From: CAWATZ01 sp963784995
GTDB taxonomy: Bacteria; Planctomycetota; Planctomycetia; Gemmatales; Gemmataceae
DNA: 64,000 nt
Direction of reading: 5' to 3'
Assembly (NCBI GenBank): GCA_963784995.1
Contig: CAWATZ010000001.1
Location: 496,001-560,000 of the forward strand
In this document: one piece after another, positions 18,886-28,301 of the stretch
Numbering within the stretch: the first letter of the stretch is position 1
Layout of the letters: each line of letters begins with the position of its first letter
Program-made: the position numbers and the translations under genes
The notes under the pieces: model-generated
What the model was told of the DNA's origin: nothing
The model's input: only the letters and a program-made list of their open reading frames with translations
Database searches by the model: none

Positions 18886-19034
18886 GGTGTCGGTCCTCGG
18901 CAGGTCAGTCCAGAGCGTCCAACACCCCAGGGCGCCGCAGCTCTGGACAAGTCGCAAGTCCTTGTCCCGCAATGGTCAATTCAGTCCAGAGCTTCAGGGA
19001 AAACCACCGGGCTCTCTGGACAACGTTGTTCAGG

Positions 19035-21198
19035 TCAGAATGGCACCGCTTGACCCTCCGGAATCGGCAGGGAAACGTACTTCCGCTTGTGTTGACCTTC
19101 GCCCTCTTCCTCCTGGAGGATCTGCCCCGTTTCCACCAGCCAGTCCCGCGCAAGGTAGAAGGTGCCCTTGAGAATGCCCGCTTCCGTCTCGGCGAGCTTT
19201 TGCAGGGCGCTCACCTGCCAGCGCGTGCCAGACTCCTTCAGCTTGGCTTTGATCCAATCCGCGGCTTGCTGGGTCTTCTCTCCGGGCGGCGCCATTCCAG
19301 CCGGCGGCGCGGTCGGGACAGGCCCGTAGTCGATGCCGCTGCTGTGCATGGTGCCCCGGAGCGGCGCTGGCATCGGCGCAAAGCTCTTGTCTACCTTCAC
19401 CGCGAAGGTGCCGTTTTCGGCACCGTCTGGGCTCGAGCAGCAAGCAGGTCCGGCACCGCTCAACCATGCGACGCCCCAGCGGTTTGCCCTCGCGGTTGAG
19501 ATGGTAGAGCAGCAGGACGACGATCTTTTTCTCCACGGCCAGTTGCATCAAAGGCACGGCCAGTTCCTTCGCTTCGTGTTGGCTGCACAGGTCGCGGCCC
19601 GTGGCGTTGCCGAGGGTGTCGATGATAACCAGCTTGGCGCCGGCCAGGTCGATCCGGTCGGCCAGGGCCGCCAGGTCCTCGGCCGAGTCCACCGCGGTTC
19701 CGCCCAGCGGGTTGTCCTGGTAGCTGTTCAGGTAGACGTGATCGCCCAGACCGAAGTCCTTGTGCAGCTGGTTCAGCTCGGCGAACTGGTGGTCAGCCGC
19801 AACCCAGAGGACCGCAGCATCTCGCGGCAGCTGCATCGGCTTGCCGTCCGGCCAGGGCTGGCCGTGGACGATGCGGCGGACCAGGTCGGCGGCGAAACGG
19901 GTCTTGCCATGCCCAGCCGTGGCGGCAACAAGGCAGAGGCTGCTCTCCAGCATCCAGCCTTCCCAGACCCATTCGAGCGATCTTCCGAGGTTGTCCAGGT
20001 CCGCCAGGCGGACCAGGTCGCTGACCGTTCGCTCCGCCGCCGGAGTTTTGGGTGGTTCGGTCCCCCTGCCCGATTTCACCTCAGAATGCCGATGGTGCAA
20101 GGGCGGATCGTAGTGGTTTGGATCTGGAACACCGATTGCGGCCTTGAACTCCTTCCAACCCTTCCCCTGGCAACTGTTGTGAAAGCACTTGGCGTGCGTT
20201 GCTCCGCTCGCGTATTGAAAGATCGCCACCTCCTTGCCGACGTGTTCGGGGTTGAACGGGCAATGGTCCAGGCGATAACGGTCCGTCCCATCGGGCATTC
20301 GGTCCCTGGTGAACCCCAGGCCGCGGTCGGTCAGCCAGCGCGCAACGTCAAGCCGGTGATTGTCGCCGTTGGTCGAGGCGGCATGCCCGTTCCTGCTTGG
20401 CTCCGACTTCGCCCTGGCCGTTTCCGCAGCCTCGACCGCCAGGGCCTCCAGCAACTCGGCCCGAACCAGTTCCACCGGCTCGGGGATCTCCAGCACTCGC
20501 GCCCGGCGATGGGGCCGGTCCTGTGTGCTGTCTCCCTTCCTTGCCTGGGTGCCGTACAGCTTGCAGATCCGGCTGGGGTTGAAAACGCTGGTGTCCACCT
20601 TGACCCGGTCCGTGTCGAACCTGCTCCCCAGGGCTTGCAGGCAGCGCTGCACCAGGCCGCCGTCGTCGGCCGACAGGTCGATTCGATAGAGCAGGTGGTA
20701 GCCGTTGCCGGAGTCGGCCAGGATCGGCGCCGGCCAACCGGCATCCTCCCGGAGATAGTCGCGGATGGCCAGGATGGCACGATGGGCCAACTCCTTCTCG
20801 GCATCCGTGCTGCTGATCCCGGCCGGGCGTTGCGGGTCGCAGTCGATCAGCAGCCACCGCCGGCGAAGGACGTGCTGATCGCCGGTCGCATTTCCCTTCT
20901 TGCCGACGACCTTTGTTCTGTTGGCAGCCCGGGCGAGGAGGGCTGGATTCACCGGGTTGAGCGTCCAGTAGACGCCCTCGCTCTGCTGGGTGTACTTCAG
21001 GGCCTCGGCGGCGAGGTGCTGGAAGTGGTTGGAGTCGTAGTAGCCAGATCGATCCTTGTCGAACCCCTCACGCTCCTGCCAGCCGAGGATGCGAAGCTCA
21101 ACCACGGAGCCAGGTTCGACCAGCACGCCGAGCCAGCCGGCAACGATCTCCGGCGAGATGGGTCGCGTGCCATTGCTGGAGGTCGCTCGCGCCGTCAT
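19035..21198 (-). CDS. Primase-helicase (AEP-type primase with RepA-like ATPase), one frameshift
   Basis: About 720 residues from the ATG at 21198. The N-terminal 230 residues carry an archaeo-eukaryotic-type primase pattern (LLIDCDPQRP with the acidic metal ligands, APILADSGNGYHLLYRIDL, VKVDTSVFNPSRICKLYGT). A Cys/His zinc-binding stretch follows near residues 305-335 (CPFNPEH, KCFHNSCQGKGW). The C-terminal domain is a RepA/DnaB-like ATPase with Walker A TAGHGKTRFAADL (about residue 424) and Walker B AKLVIIDTLGN. One extra C near 19430 shifts the frame; the tail ends EEGEGQHKRKYVSLPI. It is likely to start replication of the excised element, as P4-like satellite primases do (inference). Confidence 0.8.
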
Positions 21199-21358
21199 AA
21201 TGGCTGTGCCTCGGAAGAGGTGGCCCACCGCCCGGATTCCAACCGGGTTCTCTCGATCACGAGTCGAGCGTGTTGGCCAGTACACTACGGTGGGCACAAT
21301 TTCACGAGCGAACCGCCGGCCTCACACGTCGGCGGTTCGGCTTTTCCGTTCGGCCGGG

Positions 21359-21727
21359 TCAGATCCCGATCCGGTCCAGCTCCCGCTCAACGTGTTCGGC
21401 CGTCCGCTTCCGCTTCGCCGGCGTCGCCGGGGCTGGGACCGGACCGGGGTTGCTCTCGGAGGGCGGAGTCTGGGCGGCGATGAACCGGCCCAGGGTGGCC
21501 CGGCTGGTCATCTGGCGGCCGCCGCAACGGCACGTCTCCAGCCGGATCACGGTGCCGTCGTGCAGACGGACGCCCTTGGAGGCCCAGCGCCAGAGCGTGC
21601 TGGCGTGGGTCGGCCTACCGGGCCGGAACTGCGGCACCAGCTGGGCCGCGTCGGCCATGCTCAGGGCATCGCCGGCGAGGACCTCGTCGATGACGGATGG
21701 ACTGGGTGGGGGACTGGTCGGGTGCAT
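21359..21727 (-). CDS. DUF1580 excisionase-like DNA-binding protein
   Basis: 122 residues. The core SMADAAQLVPQFRPGR ... ASTLWRWASKGVRL ... CRCGGRQMTSRATLGRFI matches DUF1580, a planctomycete family with a MerR/excisionase-like winged helix. The N- and C-termini are Pro-rich. The gene sits between the integrase and the primase genes, a usual place for a recombination directionality factor. A role in excision is inferred from fold and position. Confidence 0.75.
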   Translation of the reverse strand: MHPTSPPPSPSVIDEVLAGDALSMADAAQLVPQFRPGRPTHASTLWRWASKGVRLHDGTVIRLETCRCGGRQMTSRATLGRFIAAQTPPSESNPGPVPAPATPAKRKRTAEHVERELDRIGI

Positions 21728-21835
21728 GACAGTGCCTCTCGTCTCGGGGCGTAGCCAGGTCTAACGAGAGGCAGTATCGCAGGTAGGTGTGGACGATCCT
21801 ACGGACAGTAGTGTCCGTATTTTCGTCTGGCCTAG

Positions 21836-22666
21836 TCAGATGGGTCGCAAGACGAACGTTTCTCCTTCCTGGCGCAATTCGCAGTGCATGTCCGTCAGCG
21901 TTGCGTTCAGGCGATCTTTCGCTTTTAGCAGCCCGGGCAACCTATCCCTGTTCACGGTGCCGTAGACGGCCGACAAGACCTCACTGATTGGTATGTGTCC
22001 CTTGCCGTTGACGGCTCGCAGGAGCAAGCGTTGAACCTTTCCGCTGAAGGAGTCAACCTGAACAGAGTCGAGACAGAACGGAGCAGGAACAAGCGCCTGT
22101 TCAAGTACAGGTGCTGATTGCGTTTGACTCAAGAGGCGGCTTTTCCCTGCCTGGACCGCTCGCGAATATTCCAAACGCACCAGCGCCGCGAGTGTACTAA
22201 GATCCGGCCACGCAAAGCGTTCCAGGTTTTCACACAAGTGGAACCAGGTTCCCTCGATCCACGTGTCAGGAGGAACGTGCTTACAGCAGACAGCCTCTCG
22301 ACAATCACGCCCAATGGCCTGATGGGATTCAACAAAGCCCATCAGGATCGTCTGCCTCAGACTGAAGGCAATGCTCCGGGCCAGATAATGCGCGGACGGT
22401 TCAGTCCATTTACCCATTTGTGCCGGCTTCTCCCCGACAAAGAAGTGATCCGTGATTCTGAGCGCAGCCGCGCTTTCAAAGAGGGCATCTTCAAGCTGGC
22501 GGATCTGCCGCAAAAAATGGTCGCGTTCATAATGATGCAAATAGGTATTGGGGAAGCATTTCGGGGCTGCCCGAAAGAAATGTAAGCTGGTAAGGCACTT
22601 CATTGCGGCATTGTGCGCCACAGTCAGCGCAGCAAGGCTCTCATCGTGAGTTGATTGGTCCGACAT
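21836..22666 (-). CDS. Hypothetical protein of lower GC content
   Basis: 276 residues from the ATG at 22666 (MSDQSTHDESLAALTVAHN). The middle is helical with many Cys, His and Trp residues (CREAVCCKHVPPDTW, GTWFHLCENLERFAWPDL). The last 80 residues (SGKVQRLLLRAVNGKGHIPI, SEVLSAVYG, LPGLLKAKDRLNATL) look like a winged-helix domain. Base composition is visibly lower in GC than its neighbours, which fits recent acquisition. No family recognised; it is a candidate cargo or defence-type gene of the element. Confidence 0.6.
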   Translation of the reverse strand: MSDQSTHDESLAALTVAHNAAMKCLTSLHFFRAAPKCFPNTYLHHYERDHFLRQIRQLEDALFESAAALRITDHFFVGEKPAQMGKWTEPSAHYLARSIAFSLRQTILMGFVESHQAIGRDCREAVCCKHVPPDTWIEGTWFHLCENLERFAWPDLSTLAALVRLEYSRAVQAGKSRLLSQTQSAPVLEQALVPAPFCLDSVQVDSFSGKVQRLLLRAVNGKGHIPISEVLSAVYGTVNRDRLPGLLKAKDRLNATLTDMHCELRQEGETFVLRPI

Positions 22667-22778
22667 GGTCCGTATCTCTCCGGACGGAATCTCGGAAGAA
22701 AAGGAGGGCAGGGGAGGCCGCCGAGATTCGCGGCGTTCGGGAGCGACCCTATCCCCTGCCCTATGGCATCCTACGGAC

Positions 22779-24143
22779 TCACCCCATCCGCTTCATCACG
22801 TCCAGGGCGTGGGCCACGTCGATCTCGCCGTAATGCTCCGTGGCATCGATCGACTTCTGACCCAACACGGCCCGCGCGGCGTCGCTGCCGACGGTGCGGA
22901 CCAGGTCCATCTTGCGGCCGTGCCGCAAAGCATAGGGGTTGAACCGGATGCCGGCCTTCTCACAGGCCGCGCTTGACCGCCTGGGGGTAGGAACCCTTGT
23001 CGTAACAATCCCGCGGCCCCCGCTTCGGCTTCGCCTTACGCTTCCTGGCCTTCTGGCTGGGCGTCATGGGCGTTTTCCTCTTGGCCCGCTGCTCTGCCCA
23101 GAGCAACTCCATCCGCCGGCGGGGCGAGAACAGGTACGCCCCCGACTCCTGGGGTCTGAGCCACGGTTTGAGGATCGCGATGCACTGCGGACCGAGGGCC
23201 ACGGCCCGATCTTGCCCACGCCAGGCGTTCTTGTGCCGCCCGTGGGGCAGATCGCTGCCGGGACGGTAGAGCCAGCAGTCCGGATTGCTCTGGTCAACGT
23301 CCATCGTCCGCACGATGCGCACCTCGCCGGACCGCATCCCGGTCAGGGCTTGCAGTTGCAGCATCGCTGCCACGGGCGGCGGGCAATGCGGCAAGACCTT
23401 CGTGACGTCCTCCCAGAATGCCGGCGGTCGCGGCTGCGCTCTCCTTGACGCCCTTCTCGCCTGGCTGTACTCCCTTGACCTCGCGCAGGGCCGCGGCCAC
23501 GTTCCCGGGCACCAGTTCCTCCTCGACGGCCCAGCTGAAGACGGCGCGGAGGCGAACCAGGTGCCGGTTGATGACCTTGCGGGAAAGGGCCTTCCGGGAC
23601 TCCAGGACCTCGACCTTGACCCAGGGGCCTTTCCTGGCCAGCCGGGCCTCTTGCTCTTGGGGCCGGACGCGATCCTCTCCGAGCCAGCGGCCAGCGGAGT
23701 CCGTCTTGCCGGCGGGCCGGACGCGATACTGGAGAGCGTCCACCATGCGCTGGCGGACGGCCTTGAGACACTTGGGGGTGAACTGGGCGGCGGGATGAGG
23801 GCCGTACAGCTCCCGGAGATGGTGGCAGCGCGGCGCGGTAGTTGTCCAGCTCCAGGCTGGCCGGCCCGTAGCGGGCCTCGGCAGCCTTCCACCAGGCGAG
23901 GATCAACTCGCCGACGCTGAGGGCGGCGCCGGGCTGGGCTTCTTCGTCAGGGAAGGGGTAACAGCCGTTGTGCAGAGTGAGCAGGGCCAGGACGCGCTGA
24001 TAGGCGGCCTTGCTCTCGGCCGACTGCCAGGGCCCCAGCAGGATCTCGCGCCGTCTGCCGGTCCGGCCGCGTACCGTGACGACGGCCTGCCCGCTGGAAT
24101 GCTGTCGATAGGAGGGAGGGGAGCCTTTCTTGGTTCGAGGCAT
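22779..24143 (-). CDS. Tyrosine recombinase/integrase of the element (three frameshifts)
   Basis: About 450 residues, ATG at 24143 (MPRTKKGSPPSYRQHSSGQA). The arm-binding/core-binding N-terminal part runs to LELDNYRAAL, shifts near 23825, continues as a SAM-like core-binding domain (VINRHLVRLRAVFSWAVEE), shifts near 23420 into FWEDVTKVLPHCPPP and shifts again near 22982. The catalytic set is present: Arg in LTGMRSGEV, R-H in YALRHGRKM, and the Tyr nucleophile in ATEHYGEIDVAHA. The box-II first His is Tyr. The gene ends 1.5 kb from the tRNA-Gly attachment site and its start faces it, as expected for a tRNA-targeting integrase. The shifts make the present copy inactive unless they are sequence errors. 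Confidence 0.85.
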
Positions 24144-24164
24144 GGGATCAATCCTCTCGTGGAA

Positions 24165-24186
24165 GAATGCAGAACATTCTGCATTC
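24165..24186. promoter_or_regulatory. Inverted GAATGCAGAA pair upstream of the integrase
   Basis: GAATGCAGAA (24165-24174), two bases (CA), then TTCTGCATTC (24177-24186), a perfect inverted repeat 22 bases upstream of the integrase start. The same decamer is clustered at 12445-12484. It is probably an arm site, an operator of the integrase gene, or both. Confidence 0.6.
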
Positions 24187-24256
24187 CCAGAGGTTTGACA
24201 CCGCGCTCTCGACCGTCGAGAGGTACGCTTAACTTGCGTTCGGTAGGGCACTTACA

Positions 24257-24305
24257 GCGAGAGCGGGCGATGGGATTCGAACCCACGACGTCCAGCTTGG
24301 GAAGC
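24257..24305. repeat. Proximal attachment site (49-bp, within tRNA-Gly)
   Basis: Identical to 12277-12325. It covers the 3' 44 bases of the tRNA-Gly gene plus 5 bases beyond, so insertion keeps the tRNA intact. Confidence 0.95.
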
Positions 24306-24334
24306 TGGCATTCTGGCCACTGAATTACGCCCGC
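24262..24334 (-). tRNA. tRNA-Gly (anticodon CCC)
   Basis: 73 bases. The acceptor stem GCGGGCG pairs with CGCCCGC, with discriminator T. The anticodon stem CCAGC / GCTGG encloses the loop TTCCCAA, giving anticodon CCC, which reads GGG. The T-arm GTGGG-TTCGAAT-CCCAT is intact. No CCA is encoded. The 3' part is shared with the attachment repeat. Confidence 0.95.
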
Positions 24335-24496
24335 AACTTGTTAGTCCTATTGGACTTATGATTCTTACTCTGTTGTCCCTTTTTTTCTGTTGGCCCTTCC
24401 CCTCGAAATCGGGCACTGTGGCAACCTTACTACCAGAAGAAATTGTAACGAGGGAGCGGAGAAGCCGCAAGTCGTTCCTTGAAAAATGTCGGAACG

Positions 24497-25372
24497 CAAT
24501 AGAAATGTCCTCTGTTTGGTTGAAATCGAAAAGTCCGGTAGTCACTCTTGTCGCTTGGTACGGAAACCTCGACGCCAGGGGTGATCTGCGGCTGGACGGC
24601 AGGGCCCCTTCTTGGTATCGTCCGCCGCGCCGTCGGGAGGATAGGGCTCCGCAGAAGTGCGACCCGAGCGCCCGCCGGTGGGCTGTACGCCAGAGGGCTC
24701 GGCCTCGGCTGAGGTCGGGCCTTCCTTTGACCCCACTGGCGTCGGCCCCGGATGCGCTAAACTTCGGGGGTCTGGGGGCAGCACCCCAGGGCAGTGCGTC
24801 CCGAGGCGGCCGCGTGGTACTTCAGGTAGTGCTCCCCGAAACGAATCGCCAGGCTGCCATCGAAGCGCACTTCGATCACCACCTTGCCACCGCGCTCTCC
24901 GGGGCAGATCGGCTGGTCCAGCTGATAGTACCGATTCTCGAAGCGTACCGTGTAATCGTTGGCCACCGTCCGTTGCTCTTGCAGGCTCAAAATGGCTGCC
25001 ACGTTGAACCCTGTCCCCAGCGCTCGGTGCGCGTCACCGGCCTGGCGGGGTGGCACACGGAACAGCCGATTGTGCTTGGCCAGCAGGCCGTCGTCGAGCA
25101 AGGCATTGGCCTGGACAATGGTCTTGACCTTGGCCAGGCGCATCTCCTTGACCAGCCGGTCCTGGGCGGTGCCAAAGGAGCGTTCCACCCGCCCTTTGGC
25201 CTGGGGGCTGTGGGCACAAATCAACTCGATGCCCAACTCACCCAGGGCTCGGCCAAACTGGGTTTCCGCGCATGGGAATCCGGTCTCCTTCGTTGGACGC
25301 GGTAGACACGTGTCCTCCTTGCCGGGCGCAGAGAGGACATTTCTATCGCGTTAAGACCGGCCATTTCTATTG
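24497..25372. mobile_element. Decayed ISNCY-like insertion sequence
   Basis: About 0.88 kb bounded by inverted copies of AGAGGACATTTCTAT (complement at 24499-24513; direct at 25332-25346), with a related CATTTCTATTG at the outer right edge. Only the C-terminal part of the transposase remains (24757-25266); the N-terminal two thirds are deleted, so it cannot move by itself. Its right edge lies inside a PIN toxin gene, which it appears to have cut. Confidence 0.7.
24757..25266 (-). pseudogene. ISNCY-family transposase, C-terminal fragment
   Basis: About 170 codons without a start. ETQFGRALGELGIEL, the motif HSPQAKGRVERSFGTAQDRL (containing the last acidic residue of the DDE triad) and the tail RTVANDYTVRFENRYYQLDQ are characteristic of the C-terminal half of ISNCY-type transposases. 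The region that would carry the first two Asp residues is missing. It lies on the opposite strand to the DUF1501 gene and within the terminal repeats described above. Confidence 0.75.
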
Positions 25373-25408
25373 TAGTTCAACAGGCAGTCCCAGGAGAGGA
25401 GGAACCGA

Positions 25409-25459
25409 TCAAGGAATCGGGTGGACGTCGAGCCAGACGTTGGTGTCAATGGCGTTCAT
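25409..25459 (-). pseudogene. PIN-domain toxin remnant
   Basis: Starts MNAIDTNVWLDV, the strand and first Asp of PIN ribonucleases (usually M.AIDTN.WLY), but stops after 16 codons; the insertion-sequence edge lies 36 bases further on. Its ATG overlaps the end of the antitoxin gene by 14 bases, the usual order of VapBC-like pairs. The toxin cannot be active. Confidence 0.6.
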
Positions 25460-25700
25460 GAAGTTCGCCGCGCGTGGGATAAGGACCAGCCGAGTAAAAT
25501 GAGGACGCCCGGGCGCGTGCCAGGAATTGCTCGAGTGCCTCAGCGCGTGCCTTTTCCCGATCCCCATAGGGGACGGGCCGAGACCCCTGTTCCAGGATGA
25601 GGACGATCGCCTCGACCTTGTCTCCGCGCCGGCAAGGCAAATCCCTCAGGTGCAGCTCGCCGTCGGCCTCAACCGTCGTTTCGACACGGATCGCGTTCAT
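25446..25700 (-). CDS. Antitoxin-like protein
   Basis: 84 residues from the ATG at 25700, which has a GGAGA box; a longer start at 25748 is less likely. The pattern MNAIRVETTVEADGELHL, LPCRRGDKVEAIVL and the Tyr-Pro-rich tail (SAGPYPTRGEL) matches small antitoxins paired with PIN toxins in cyanobacteria and planctomycetes: a short beta-hairpin DNA-binding part and a toxin-binding tail. Its toxin is truncated, so this antitoxin is now an orphan. Confidence 0.6.
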   Translation of the reverse strand: MNAIRVETTVEADGELHLRDLPCRRGDKVEAIVLILEQGSRPVPYGDREKARAEALEQFLARARASSFYSAGPYPTRGELHERH

Positions 25701-26036
25701 CGGTGTCTCCACAGGAATTGTCAGCTCAACCAAGTCGTCCAGCGTCAAGCAATCATGGGATGCTCCTTTTGCTTCATCCTACTCCTCGCCTGACTGCCTG
25801 GACAACACTGGTCGGCTGGCATTTGGTCGAGCGGCCGATAGGCTATCAGGAGCGATGCCTCGATTGACCGCGATGGGCAGACATCAGAAGGCGGCCGATG
25901 CCTTTCACCGTTACTCGACCGGGCGGCACGAATGATCGTGAGTGCGGCTCTTCAACTTTCGGGATGGCGAAACGCCATCCGGGCGTTCATAATGGAGGCA
26001 CAGGAACCTCCGCTGTACCCGCCAGGACCTCCCGCC

Positions 26037-27488
26037 ATGAAGACTCCGCACTCCCCTGCTCTGCCGCAATCTGCCCTCTCGCGTCGCGACCTTCTCTGGC
26101 AAGCCGGTGGCGGTCTGGGTGGGCTCGCTCTCTCCTGGCTGCTCGCGCGTGACGAGCTGGCCGCGGCGCCGGCCGGGAAGGCCGTTCGCAATCCACTGGC
26201 CGTCAAGAAGCCGCACCATGAAGCGAAGGCCGATTCGGTCATCTTCCTGTTCATGGTCGGCGGTCCAAGCCACGTCGATCTGTTCGATCCCAAGCCGGAG
26301 ATCCTGAAGCATCATGGCAAGCCGCTGCCGCCCAGCTTTGGCATGCCGGTCAGCCAGTTCACCAAGGGCGACACACCGCTGCTGGCCAGCACCCGCAAGT
26401 TCCAGAAGCACGGCAAGTCCGGTCTGGACGTGTCCGACCTGATGCCGCACCTGGCCGGCTGCGTGGACGACATCGCGTTCCTGCGTTCCTGCTGGTGTAC
26501 CAGCACCGTCCACGCCCCGGCGATGTACGAACTGCACAGCGGCCGGACCTTGATGGGCTATCCCAGTCTCGGCTCCTGGGTGACCTACGGCCTGGGCAGC
26601 GTCAGCGAGAACCTGCCGGCCTACTGCGTGCTGCTGCAGCCGGAGGGGACGCCCGAGGGCGGCGCTCCCTGCTGGGGGTCCGGCTTCCTCCCGGCTGTCT
26701 ACCAGGGAACGCTGCTGCGCAAGGGAAACAACCCGATCCTGAACCTGCAAGCCCCCGAGGGCGTCAGCCCGGTGCAGCAGCGGCGGACCCTCGACCTGAT
26801 CCAGCGCATGAACGAGGTCGATCACGACCCGGCAGACGGCGAGCTGAATGCCCGCATCGCCAGCTATGAGCTGGCCTTCCGCATGCAGCGGCACGCTCCC
26901 GAGGCGGTCGATCTGACGCGCGAAACCGAGGCCACCCGCCGAGCCTATGGCCTGGACGACAAACGCACCGCCGACTTCGGCACGCGCTGTCTGCTGGCCC
27001 GCCGGCTGGTGGAACGCGGCGTTCGCTTTGTGCAGCTGTACTCGGGCGGCGGGCCGCTCATCACGCAATGGGACGCCCACGACGACCTGAACAGCAACCA
27101 CGAGAAGATGTGCGGCCACGTCGATCAGCCGATCGCGGCCCTGCTGAAGGACCTGAAGCAGCGCGGCCTGCTGAAGCGGACGCTGGTGGTCTGGGCCAGC
27201 GAGTTTGGCCGGACGCCGATGTCGCAGGGCGGCAAGGGCCGCGATCACAACCCCTATGGCTTCACGATGTGGCTCGCGGGCGGCGGCGTCAAGGGCGGCC
27301 AGGCCATCGGGGCGACCGACGAGTTTGGCCTGCGGGCGATCAAGCAGCGGATCAGCGTCAACGACTTCCACGCCACCATCCTGGACCTGCTGGGGCTGGA
27401 CCACGAGGAGCTGACCTATCTGCACAACGGCCGGGACGAGCGGCTCACCGACGTGGCGGGGCAGTCAATCGCGGGGTTGCCGGACTGA
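26037..27488 (+). CDS. DUF1501 family protein, Tat-exported
   Basis: 483 residues from the ATG at 26037, which has an AGGA box; an earlier ATG at 25993 is possible. A twin-arginine leader (SRRDLLWQAGGGLGGLALSW) directs folded export. The domain follows with the usual landmarks: FLFMVGGPSHVDLFDPKPE, VDDIAFLRSCW, HSGRTLMGYPSLGSWVTYGL, DFGTRCLLARRLVERGVRFV, TLVVWASEFGRTPMSQGGKG with RDHNPYGF, and DFHATILDLLGLD. This alkaline-phosphatase-like/sulfatase-fold family is very abundant in planctomycetes and usually sits beside DUF1549/DUF1553 cytochrome genes, which are absent here. Its substrate is unknown. Confidence 0.9.
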   Translation: MKTPHSPALPQSALSRRDLLWQAGGGLGGLALSWLLARDELAAAPAGKAVRNPLAVKKPHHEAKADSVIFLFMVGGPSHVDLFDPKPEILKHHGKPLPPSFGMPVSQFTKGDTPLLASTRKFQKHGKSGLDVSDLMPHLAGCVDDIAFLRSCWCTSTVHAPAMYELHSGRTLMGYPSLGSWVTYGLGSVSENLPAYCVLLQPEGTPEGGAPCWGSGFLPAVYQGTLLRKGNNPILNLQAPEGVSPVQQRRTLDLIQRMNEVDHDPADGELNARIASYELAFRMQRHAPEAVDLTRETEATRRAYGLDDKRTADFGTRCLLARRLVERGVRFVQLYSGGGPLITQWDAHDDLNSNHEKMCGHVDQPIAALLKDLKQRGLLKRTLVVWASEFGRTPMSQGGKGRDHNPYGFTMWLAGGGVKGGQAIGATDEFGLRAIKQRISVNDFHATILDLLGLDHEELTYLHNGRDERLTDVAGQSIAGLPD

Positions 27489-27630
27489 GCAATCGGCCAT
27501 CGTCTTGTCAGATAGCGCAACGAACCCACCGAAAACTCGCAAACGGCCGCGCAAGGGCGGTGGGCCAGGGCGTCCTGTAGCTGAAGACTTGATCTTACAT
27601 TCATCATCGCAAGAACGAGAGGAGAGTCCA

Positions 27631-28050
27631 ATGTCCTGCAAGAGTCTGCTCGCCCTGCCCCTGGTTGGTGCCCTGGTGTTGTTCCTGAATGGATTGGCCT
27701 CCGCCGATCCTTGCCCGGCTCCAGCGCCGGCCTGCCTGCCGATCTGCTCTCCGGCCCCGGTCAGTCCCTCGGTCTGCCCCGGTGAGTTGCCTGCACTGCA
27801 ACCCGAACCCAATCGGCACACCACGACGATCTTCAACGGCGCCTGTGTCGTGAAACAGAACTTCGTCGAGAAGCATGGTGAGTGGCGAAGCACCGGGGCA
27901 TTCAAGGACTACGCCGTCTTCTTCCGCGATTCCCCGCGTGTGCCGTGGCGCTATTACGGCACTTACTACTCGGCTCGCAGCGCTGATGATGCCGCGAGCA
28001 TCCTGAGAGCCAATGGCAACATGGCCTCGGTCCGGCCGCACTGTGCGTGA
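27631..28050 (+). CDS. Small secreted hypothetical protein
   Basis: 139 residues with a clear signal peptide (LLALPLVGALVLFLNGLASA, cleavage near ADP). The next 45 residues are Pro/Cys-rich (PCPAPAPACLPICSP), and the remainder is a compact domain (FKDYAVFFRDSPRVPWRYYG, ARSADDAASILRANG). The paired cysteines suggest disulfides in the periplasm or envelope. GGAG lies 8 bases before the ATG. No family recognised. Confidence 0.65.
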   Translation: MSCKSLLALPLVGALVLFLNGLASADPCPAPAPACLPICSPAPVSPSVCPGELPALQPEPNRHTTTIFNGACVVKQNFVEKHGEWRSTGAFKDYAVFFRDSPRVPWRYYGTYYSARSADDAASILRANGNMASVRPHCA

Positions 28051-28053
28051 GCT

Positions 28054-28137
28054 TGCCGAGCCGCGCACGCAGCGCAGCGGAGTAAGCGGTCGTCCGACGA
28101 ACCGCTTACTCCGCTGCGCTGCGTGCGCGGCTCGGCA
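28054..28137. repeat. Perfect 37-bp inverted repeat (hairpin element, copy A)
   Basis: Arms 28054-28090 and 28101-28137 are perfectly complementary around a 10-base loop. The arm core, GAGCCGCGCACGCAGCGCAG followed by CGGAGTAAGCGG, is the same as in the element at 40426-40513. It starts 4 bases after the stop codon of the secreted protein, so it may also terminate its transcript. Confidence 0.9.
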
Positions 28138-28301
28138 GCACGCGGGTCGCTTGACGACCAGGGATGCGATGGTCTACGATGCCCTCGTTGCTCGGTCGTG
28201 GTGACCGGAGCATTCCTCTTCGTCGCCTGCCCCTCCGCAGGCGGACGTGGCCTGACGGCCACACTTCCTCGGCATCGCGTCAGCCGTCAAGACGCGGGTT
28301 C

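Larger units (their letters stand above)
12277..24305. mobile_element. Integrative element inserted in the 3' end of tRNA-Gly(CCC)
   Basis: A 12.0-kb element bounded by a 49-bp perfect direct repeat (12277-12325 and 24257-24305). The right copy contains the 3' 44 bases of an intact tRNA-Gly gene; the left copy is the displaced fragment. A tyrosine integrase gene lies next to the tRNA end, as expected. Inside are a DUF1580 excisionase-like protein, a primase-helicase, an XRE repressor with its own operators, a NUMOD3/Myb-like protein and several small proteins. No capsid, portal, terminase, relaxase or conjugation genes were recognised, so it is neither a complete prophage nor a conjugative element. 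The content is closest to a satellite-like or mobilisable genomic island (inference). Confidence 0.9.

Noticed and set aside
20081..20857. Additional minus-strand frames inside the primase-helicase
   Set aside because: They are alternate-frame shadows of the primase domain and lack ribosome-binding sites.
24252..24545. Small minus-strand frame running through the tRNA-Gly gene
   Set aside because: It is read through the tRNA and the insertion-sequence edge; there is no conserved content.
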